Assembly (NCBI GenBank): GCA_964396535.1
Contig: CAYNFT010000052.1
Location: 1-14,472, forward strand
Length of the DNA stretch: 14,472 bases
DNA from: CAYNFT01 sp964396535
Lineage (GTDB): Bacteria; Chloroflexota; Dehalococcoidia; Dehalococcoidales; UBA2162
Direction of reading: 5' to 3'
Each line of letters opens with the position of its first letter. Positions within the stretch are counted from its first letter, which is position 1. Position numbers and translations under genes: made by a program. Below are positions 1-4,640 of this stretch, one piece after another. Under the pieces are notes generated by a model that saw only the letters and a program-made list of their open reading frames with translations, was not told where the DNA came from and did no database searches.

Positions 1-48
1 AGGTTGTGGCCCTGGAGATCGAGGGTTCAAATCCCTCCACTCACCCCA
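1..48 (+). tRNA. tRNA-His (GTG), 3' part only
   Basis: The window opens inside the anticodon stem. AGG is followed by the 7-nt loop TTGTGGC (anticodon GTG) and the 3' stem CCTGG. A 5-bp T stem, GAGGG/CCCTC, encloses TTCAAAT. The acceptor 3' strand CACTCAC is followed by discriminator C45 and an encoded CCA at 46-48. A C at the discriminator position is characteristic of tRNA-His, where it pairs with G-1, and this supports the identity. The 5' half (acceptor 5' strand, D arm) lies before the window. The stop codon of the convergent nitroreductase gene overlaps the last bases. Confidence 0.88.
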
Positions 49-677
49 CCATATCCCTATCCGCCCCACGGCGGTGGTTGGCGAAAACCCAGGCCCGGGT
101 CCTCCTGACGAAGTCTCTGACCTCTTCATCGGTACGGAAATCTTCTTCACCGAAGTAGTCACGATGAACCATCTTGTCCAGCGGTCTCATCAGCTTGGGC
201 CTCGATTTGTAAGCCGGATAGCCCAAGGCGATCATATCGTAGACCTCCATCTCGGTGGGTATATGCAAAAGGTTCTTTAACAAGCAGTGGTTATAAGGCG
301 CCGCCACCAGAGATACCCACTGGCTGGCCAGCCCCAGCGTCGTAGCCGCCAGATGCATATACAAAAAAGCGTTGGCCAGGCTGGAGGTGTAAACCGATTG
401 CCTCATATGCGGGTCATACCTCACTACCATGGGCAACCCCACCTGAGTCCTGGTATCGCCAAAGAGCAATATAAGCACCGGGGCATTCTGGAACTCCATT
501 TCCGGGTCAAGCCAGGACTGCCGCTTCACCCGCATCCACGGCTCGCACATATCTTCCATCTTGGAGAATCCAGAGGCTCCGGCAGGGCGTGGCGGCCGGA
601 TAATCTGCATAACGTCGTCTTTCAATTTCTTATCCTTGATGACGACAAACTCCCACGGCTGCGAGTTAAAGCCCGAG
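41..677 (-). CDS. Nitroreductase family protein, N-terminus lost in assembly gap
   Basis: This is an FMN-dependent nitroreductase-fold oxidoreductase, with NAD(P)H as the usual donor in the family; the substrate is unknown. The first readable residues are SGFNSQPWEFVV, the conserved block that follows the FMN-binding RRSIR region. Downstream, ANAFLYMHLAATTLGLASQW and the MIALGYP segment near the C-terminus match the family's second half. About 35-40 N-terminal residues, including the expected RRSIR motif, are missing because the gene runs into the ten Ns. The open frame can be carried across the gap to about 784, but that stretch does not resemble a nitroreductase N-terminus, so I end the feature at 677. 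The C-terminus carries a charged tail of roughly 25 residues (RRTRAWVFANHRRGADRD). Its TGA stop sits inside the tRNA-His 3' end, in convergent orientation. Confidence 0.85.
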
Positions 678-687
678 NNNNNNNNNN
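678..687. other. Assembly gap (10 N)
   Basis: Ten consecutive Ns. A round number like this is normally a scaffolding placeholder rather than a measured length. The nitroreductase frame on the left lacks its N-terminal roughly 110 bases, and nothing nitroreductase-like follows on the right. The real gap must therefore exceed 100 bases, or the join is wrong. Confidence 0.97.
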
Positions 688-751
688 CTGCTGAAAAATA
701 CGGTAACTTATTATTGGCCACACAGAAAGAACCAAATGTTATATTGTTACT

Positions 752-832
752 TAATGGTTGCATTTTGACCTTAGGCTGGACCACAAGTATAATACTGGCG
801 TATTTAAAAAAATTAACCGGGAAAGGAGTTCG
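752..832 (+). repeat. Promoter/leader repeat, copy A (orphan)
   Basis: This stretch aligns almost end to end with 4557-4639, the promoter and ribosome-binding leader of the AOR-family gene. By eye about 70 of 80 positions are identical, with two small indels. It keeps TTGACC (765-770), a 17-nt spacer, TATAAT (788-793) and the leader end GAAAGGAGTT (821-830). No ATG follows the ribosome-binding site. Instead the sequence runs into an unrelated, integrase-like reading frame. The likely explanation is a paralogous AOR leader cut off by recombination. Confidence 0.75.
765..793 (+). promoter_or_regulatory. Sigma70-type promoter in orphan copy A
   Basis: TTGACC at 765-770, 17-nt spacing, TATAAT at 788-793 (perfect -10). 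If active it would transcribe the degenerate stretch and then tRNA-Arg, about 230 bases downstream. Confidence 0.55.
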
Positions 833-990
833 AGCAGGCCATCCTCGGAATATCGCTAACCGATGATGACCTAGTTTTCAGTCGCTTTGACGAGGCTTTT
901 AGCACTAGGTATAATGAACCTGGAAATGAGCCTGTTGAAAGATCCGTTAGCAATTTATTAGCAAAACTAGCACCGTCTACTTTATGTTAA
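817..990 (+). pseudogene. Possible tyrosine-integrase internal fragment
   Basis: An open frame without a start codon runs from 817 to the TAA at 988-990. It reads through the copy-A ribosome-binding site and then gives EQAILGISLTDDDLVFSRFD. LGISL-x-DDDLVF followed by an acidic turn resembles the stretch between the N-terminal core-binding part and the catalytic HxxR box of phage-type tyrosine integrases. The remaining roughly 32 residues match nothing I recognise, and no catalytic box is present. The promoter leader seems to be fused directly to the interior of an integrase-like gene. It is on the opposite strand to the integrase stub at 1091-1363, so the two are not simple halves of one gene. 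The identification rests on about 20 residues. Confidence 0.3.
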
Positions 991-1026
991 GCTTTAAAAG
1001 TAGAATTTAGCTTCAAAATAAGCCGT

Positions 1027-1099
1027 GCGCCTATAGCTCAGCGGATAGAGCATCGGTCTTCGGAACCGAGGGTCGTGGGTTCGAATCCCTCTAGGCGCG
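1027..1099 (+). tRNA. tRNA-Arg (TCG)
   Basis: The cloverleaf is complete. The 7-bp acceptor is GCGCCTA/TAGGCGC, the D stem GCTC/GAGC encloses AGCGGATA, the anticodon stem TCGGT/ACCGA encloses CTTCGGA (anticodon TCG), and the T loop is TTCGAAT. Discriminator G1099 is followed by TGC, so CCA is not encoded, unlike in tRNA-His at the window start. The T stem GTGGG/CCCTC contains a T-T mismatch at its second pair. The 3' end overlaps the stop codon of an integrase remnant, the usual arrangement at an integration site. Confidence 0.93.
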
Positions 1100-1363
1100 T
1101 GCCTGACTCACCACTGTTTGGCAACATTCTTGAGATTCGTCCGATATTTCGGAGCTAGTTAGAATATTAAGCGCCTCACCGTACAATGCTCCTTCAAACC
1201 GCTGCGCCGCTACCTCTTGCAAACCACCAACGATATGGGAATAGGTAGCTAGGGTAACTGCTATACTCTCATGTCCTAGCCGCTCTTGAACTATCTTGGG
1301 GTGTACACCAGCTTTCAGCATCAGAGTAATACGGGTGTGCCCGATGTTGTGGTGGCACAGGAG
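1091..1363 (-). pseudogene. Tyrosine recombinase/integrase, C-terminal remnant
   Basis: Read on the minus strand, the frame gives HNIGHTRITLMLKAGVHPK, then IVQERLGHESIAVTLATYSH. This is the C-terminal catalytic end of a phage/ICE-type tyrosine integrase, with the LGH box and the nucleophile tyrosine in TYSH. The preceding box, normally HDLRHT, reads HNIGHT here, so the catalytic arginine is lost. A TAA at 1364-1366 cuts the frame a few residues further upstream, and nothing of the N-terminal two thirds is seen. The gene is therefore dead. Its TAG stop (1091-1093) lies inside the 3' end of tRNA-Arg, as expected for an integrase that used this tRNA as its attachment site. Confidence 0.85.
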
Positions 1364-1508
1364 TTAATTGCAGTGCCACCGGATGAGTAGGGATGCGAAG
1401 GCCATTTATCGAGTTCTGTTAGACGAAAATGTGGTCTTCAAATCATATACGGCATGCTTCAACCTCATACGTTCTATTTTGCTACCTCCTCTTCTTATTC
1501 ATTCTCTG

Positions 1509-1700
1509 TTATTTAACTGCACATGCAGTCATTATCTTGGGCATCCTGAAGCCCTTTGAGTAAACGATAGAACTGTCCGAGAATCCTGCTTCTTGAAGCA
1601 TAGCTTGCACCTCTTTCGCCGCATACATTCTCGTTCCCCATTCTCCGAAGAGCAATCCGCGAATTTGCAGCCTGACTTTAACCCCTCTGGGTAATACTGT
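1509..1700 (-). pseudogene. Possible SAM-dependent methyltransferase C-terminal remnant
   Basis: The minus-strand frame ends in GEWGTRMYAAKEVQAMLQEA followed by GFSD and a tail KGFRMPKIMTACAVK. The pattern (R)MY-xx-EEV-x-AMLQEAGF is typical of the last helix and strand of class I SAM-dependent methyltransferases. The frame stays open to 1856, but the upstream part contains a terminator hairpin and no SAM-binding motif, so only the last 60 or so residues look genuine. I read it as a stub within the decayed island; the left boundary is approximate. A short unknown protein is the alternative. Confidence 0.35.
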
Positions 1701-1750
1701 CAATAAGGTAATGTTTTTAGAACAACCGGAGATGGGAGGTTGCTTTAGGT

Positions 1751-1784
1751 AAAAAAATAGGGCAGTACACTGCCCTGCCCTATT
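1751..1784 (-). terminator. Intrinsic terminator, minus strand
   Basis: A perfect 10-bp stem, AATAGGGCAG (1756-1765) with CTGCCCTATT (1775-1784), has a 9-nt loop. On the minus strand the stem is followed by an unbroken T run (A1751-A1757 on plus). Structurally this is a strong Rho-independent terminator. No intact gene lies upstream of it on the minus strand, so it probably served a lost gene of the island. Confidence 0.65.
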
Positions 1785-1918
1785 GGGAACGTGACAGAAT
1801 GTTTGGCTGTAATAGGTCTGGCCCTTTACAAGTGTGATCACAGTCCGTAATATCACATTCCGGCTGTTTGTTAGCCCGCATATTTTGGACGGACAGGGTA
1901 TGTATTATTGTAGTAGCA

Positions 1919-1957
1919 CTTGATAAACTAACTAAATCAAGCTAGATGCGTTATAAT
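1919..1957 (+). promoter_or_regulatory. Candidate serpin promoter with inverted repeat
   Basis: A perfect -10 hexamer TATAAT at 1952-1957 lies 40 bases before the serpin start. No good -35 sits at 16-18 bp. The -35 area is instead covered by the inverted repeat CTTGAT (1919-1924)/ATCAAG (1936-1941), a layout that could bind an activator or repressor. The assignment is based on position only. Confidence 0.35.
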
Positions 1958-1996
1958 AAGTAGAAGATTGTAGGATTACTTCGGGAGGGGTATAAG

Positions 1997-3271
1997 ATGA
2001 GAAAGGGAATATCAATCCTGCTGGTATCAGCGATATTGCTCGGGCTATTAGGTTGCACTCAAGCAGTGTCAGGTCAGGTGCTACAATCGGATAAGCCACG
2101 AAATACCTCGCCAGCAGTAGATGAGTCTGACCTCGTAACGCTGGTTGACGGTAATAGCGCCTTTGCCTTCGATTTATATCAGGTACTACGGCAAACTGGA
2201 ACCAACCTGTTTTACTCGCCGTACAGCATATCGGAGGCGCTGGCTATGACTTATGCAGGTGCTCGTGGTGAGACAGAGAAAGACATGGCTGAGGCTTTAA
2301 ACTTCACCCTGTCGCAGGGTCGCCTGCATCCAGCGTTTAATAGCCTTGACCTTCAGCTCAAGCAGCGTGGTGAGGGGGCGAAGGGTAAGGATGATGAGGG
2401 CTTCAGATTGCATGTGGTTAACGCCATCTGGGGACAAAAGGACTACGAGTTCCTTGAAGAATTCTTGGATGTTCTGGCACAGAACTATGGGGTGGGGTTG
2501 AGGATACTGGACTTTATAAACGAAACGGAGCAGTCACGGGTTACCATTAACGACTGGGTAAGCGAACAAACTGAGGAAAGGATTAAGGACCTGATTCCGC
2601 AGGGGGTGATAAACCATCTAACACGCCTTGTATTGACCAATGCCATCTACTTTAATGCAGCCTGGCAATATCCTTTTAACGAGAATGCGACCTCTGATGG
2701 TCTGTTTCATCTCATTGACGGAAGTGATGTCACAGTACCCATGATGAGGCAAACCGAGTTCTTTAGTTACAAAGAAGGTACCGACTATCAGGCGGTTGAA
2801 CTACCGTATGATGGAAAGGAACTCTCGATGGTGATTTTGCTTCCCAAACCTGGACAGTTCGATACCTTTGAAGCAAAGTTAGATGCGGAGTCCTTTGAGT
2901 CAATTATAGATAAATTGGAGACACATGAAGTGGCTCTGACAATGCCTAAGTTTGAATACGAATCCAGTTTCGGCTTAAAACCAGCCCTTATCACACTGGG
3001 CATGGGGGTAGCTTTTACTGAAGACGCTGACTTTTCTGGCATGAACGGCGGGCGTGACCTGTTGATACAGGATGTGCTGCACAAAGCATTCGTGTCCGTG
3101 GATGAAGCCGGAACTGAAGCGGCAGCAGCTACGGCGGTGATAGTGGGATTGACATCTGCACCGGTACAGCCGGTTGAAGTTAGAATAGACCGACCTTTCA
3201 TCTTTCTTATCCGGGATATACCGACCGATAGCATAATATTTATTGGGCGCGTTCTTAATCCGGCAAAATAG
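1997..3271 (+). CDS. Serpin family serine/cysteine protease inhibitor, lipoprotein
   Basis: This is a 424-residue serpin. The N-terminus MRKGISILLV...LLGLLGC is a signal peptide with a lipobox (LLGC, Cys20), so the mature protein should be anchored to a membrane facing outward. The serpin fold begins near residue 55 (AFAFDLYQ, then NLFYSPYSISEALAMTYAGA) and continues through TNAIYFNAAW (214-223). The reactive-centre hinge is at 370-380 (E-A-G-T-E-A-A-A-A-T-A). It has the small-residue composition of inhibitory serpins, which insert this strand into the main sheet. The end RPFIFLIRD...IIFIGRVLNP is the family signature. Counting from the hinge puts P1 near Leu385-Thr386, but the segment from there to the RPF motif is about three residues longer than in alpha-1-antitrypsin, so the target protease is uncertain. 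The ATG follows GGGAGGGG at 5-7 nt. It appears monocistronic. Downstream I see only a weak 6-bp hairpin (AGCCAA/TTGGCT) without a T tract. Likely role: protection against proteases from the environment or from competitors. Confidence 0.95.
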   Translation: MRKGISILLVSAILLGLLGCTQAVSGQVLQSDKPRNTSPAVDESDLVTLVDGNSAFAFDLYQVLRQTGTNLFYSPYSISEALAMTYAGARGETEKDMAEALNFTLSQGRLHPAFNSLDLQLKQRGEGAKGKDDEGFRLHVVNAIWGQKDYEFLEEFLDVLAQNYGVGLRILDFINETEQSRVTINDWVSEQTEERIKDLIPQGVINHLTRLVLTNAIYFNAAWQYPFNENATSDGLFHLIDGSDVTVPMMRQTEFFSYKEGTDYQAVELPYDGKELSMVILLPKPGQFDTFEAKLDAESFESIIDKLETHEVALTMPKFEYESSFGLKPALITLGMGVAFTEDADFSGMNGGRDLLIQDVLHKAFVSVDEAGTEAAAATAVIVGLTSAPVQPVEVRIDRPFIFLIRDIPTDSIIFIGRVLNPAK

Positions 3272-3545
3272 ACATATTTCATACCCGAGCCAAAGAATGT
3301 GACTTGGCTAAACCGCATTGGTTTCTTAAAGCATGTGGATAAAACCCGACCTCCTTCGTTATCTACTGTACACTTCGTCATCTTGTGTGGCAGGTAACTG
3401 AAGCTACTCACTGGACGCGGTTGATATGCGGGCGAACCACGTTGACAGTATTGTCCCGGTAAGTTTGCAGCAGGCCACCCACCGGTATAGTTGTAAGCAC
3501 CGTCGTTTCGCTTTAGACATGCCCCCGGTTCAGTGGCAAGGCTGA

Positions 3546-4229
3546 CTACTTAATTACTTCGCAGACTTCGCTAACCGGCCGTCTCTCCTTGGTGGGATTT
3601 TCTGCTGGATATCCGACCGGTATTAAAGCGATAATATCCATTTCCGGAGGGACCTTAAGAATTTTTTCTATATCTCCCTTTGACTGGGGCAGCGGACCGG
3701 TCATCCATACGGCTCCCAGCCCCATCTGGTGCAATACTAAAAGGAGGTAGGCAATAGCAGCAGACACCGATTGAATACGTGAATCGATTGTATTATTCCA
3801 CTGGCGCATCTGGGCGGCTTTTTCATCCACTTTTTCCCGAGCCAAGAAAACCTTATCCATCGGGTTTCCGATTTGCCTGGTGCCAACTGCAATAAGAGCC
3901 GGGGCATCGCCGAAAGAACCTGGTCGCGGTGCTGGAGGACGAGATTCCCCCTGTGGCACGCTCGCTGGAGGAGGGGGCCTCCCGAACTGTGCCATTTCAG
4001 GCCAGGAAGCCATATAACTCCTGCCTGCCTGTGTGGCGTCTGCAATGGCTTTAATGGTATTTTTGTTCAGGATGATGTAGAAGTGCCAGTTTTGCTGGTT
4101 AGCTCCGTTTGGTGCCTAGGTAGCCAGCTCTACTGCTTGCAACAGAAGTTCTTCTGCCACCGCTTTATCCTGCCAGACACGAATCGAACGTCGACTTTTG
4201 ATTAGTTTAGCTAATTCCGCTGTCTCCAT
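3546..4229 (-). pseudogene. Nitroreductase family protein interrupted by one in-frame TAG
   Basis: The full frame starts at ATG 4229, eight bases after AAGGAGGA (4237-4244). It reads METAELAKLIKSRRSIRVWQ (the FMN-binding RRSIR motif), then LLLQAVELAT, then TAG (4116-4118), then APNGANQQNWHFYII and onward without further disruption to the TAA at 3546. Family members have AT-W-APN/S at this point, so the stop replaces one Trp codon, as a single TGG-to-TAG change would. Without the stop the product would be a normal 227-residue enzyme. The C-terminal block is LHQMGLGAVWMTGP...DIIALIPVGYP. Reinitiation at internal Met73 (codon at 4011-4013) would give a 155-residue piece without the FMN motif. 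The codon may be a recent nonsense mutation, a sequencing error or a recoded stop. TAG ends several neighbouring genes (AOR, both SDRs, CoA-transferase B), so genome-wide reassignment is unlikely. Confidence 0.85.
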
Positions 4230-4260
4230 TAAAATTTCCTCCTTGAATTATTATCTTAGT

Positions 4261-4288
4261 ATTATGAATTATGAATGAAATGTGTCAA
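4261..4288 (-). promoter_or_regulatory. Sigma70-type promoter of the nitroreductase
   Basis: Read on the minus strand: TTGACA (4288-4283, perfect -35), 16-nt spacer, CATAAT (4266-4261, five of six). It ends about 30 bases before the nitroreductase ATG at 4229. A good promoter still facing the TAG-interrupted gene argues that inactivation, if real, is recent. Confidence 0.7.
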
Positions 4289-4320
4289 GTTTGTAAACCT
4301 TACAGAGGAATGGGTGGAAT

Positions 4321-4351
4321 AAAAAGAGGCGCCAGATATGCTAGACGCCTC
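4321..4351 (-). terminator. Intrinsic terminator-like hairpin, minus strand
   Basis: GAGGCG (4326-4331) pairs with CGCCTC (4346-4351) over a 14-nt loop. On the minus strand the stem is followed by five T (A4321-A4325 on plus) and then ATT. It lies just upstream of the nitroreductase promoter, so it may insulate that gene from antisense read-through. No minus-strand gene precedes it. The stem is short. Confidence 0.4.
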
Positions 4352-4439
4352 GCTAATAATAACAAGAAAATAGACTAAATTAGCTTTGTTAGTGGTTAGC
4401 AGGTTTTACGTTGGAAAAATAACGTAGCTTGTTGTTTAT

Positions 4440-4547
4440 TAACCTCACCCCCCAAAAGTAAGGAGAGTCAAAGAGAGGCGAAGCCTCTCTTAAAATACAA
4501 TTTCCCCCTTCCCTTTATAAAGGGAAGGGGGTCAGGGGGATAGGTTA
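4440..4547. repeat. MITE/REP-like palindromic element
   Basis: The 108-bp unit is bounded by near-matching inverted ends, TAACCTCACCCCC (4440-4452) and GGGGGATAGGTTA (4535-4547), matching at 11 of 13 positions. Inside are a 9-bp hairpin AAGAGAGGC/GCCTCTCTT with a GAA loop (4471-4491) and a perfect 28-bp palindrome (4504-4531, CCCCCTTCCCTTTA and its complement). It has no coding capacity. Nested palindromes with inverted ends and no ORF fit a non-autonomous or REP-type intergenic repeat. Only one copy occurs in this window, so dispersal is inferred. Confidence 0.65.
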
Positions 4548-4556
4548 CTGAACGAC

Positions 4557-4639
4557 CTTGATGGCTGCATTTTGACCTTAAGACTGGACTACAAGTATAA
4601 TGCTAGCGTATTTAAAAATTGACCGCGAAAGGAGTTAGA
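4557..4639 (+). repeat. Promoter/leader repeat, copy B (upstream of AOR)
   Basis: This is the partner of the repeat at 752-832. Here the leader is intact: TTGACC, 18-nt spacer, TATAAT, then GAAAGGAGTTAG directly before the AOR start codon at 4641. The conserved block covers the promoter, the transcribed leader and the ribosome-binding site, and stops where the coding region begins. Confidence 0.75.
4572..4601 (+). promoter_or_regulatory. Sigma70-type promoter of the AOR-family gene
   Basis: TTGACC at 4572-4577 (five of six), an 18-nt spacer, and a perfect TATAAT at 4596-4601. The leader is about 32 nt and ends in the ribosome-binding site AAAGGAG (4628-4634). Confidence 0.7.
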
Positions 4640-4640
4640 A

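Larger units (their letters stand above)
1701..1996. other. Non-coding stretch before serpin
   Basis: I see no convincing gene here. It contains a minus-strand terminator (1751-1784), a perfect 10-bp palindrome TGTGATCACA at 1833-1842 that resembles half of a CRP/FNR-type operator, and the serpin upstream signals (1919-1957). The bases 1364-1508, left of the methyltransferase stub, also hold nothing I can name. Confidence 0.5.

Noticed and set aside
688..784. Continuation of the nitroreductase frame across the Ns to a start at 784
   Set aside because: The residues there do not resemble a nitroreductase N-terminus and include the reverse complement of the conserved promoter repeat. Frame continuity through a placeholder gap is meaningless.
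1833..1842. TGTGATCACA as a CRP/FNR operator
   Set aside because: CRP sites have a 6-bp spacer between TGTGA and TCACA. Here the half-sites abut, and no promoter is placed sensibly next to it.
2788..3411. 207-codon minus-strand ORF opposite the serpin
   Set aside because: Shadow of the serpin coding sequence: no ribosome-binding site, no recognisable domain, and the plus-strand protein is unambiguous.
3408..3509. Minus-strand frame of 34 codons (SETTVLTTIPVGGLLQTYRD onward) in the gap between serpin and nitroreductase
   Set aside because: It reads smoothly but has no ATG start or ribosome-binding site, and I recognise no family. The competing frame on the same strand is equally open.
4407..4426. 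TACGTT/AACGTA inverted repeat upstream of the palindromic element
   Set aside because: A 6-bp stem with an A-rich loop in AT-rich DNA is expected by chance, and it has no position relative to a promoter.
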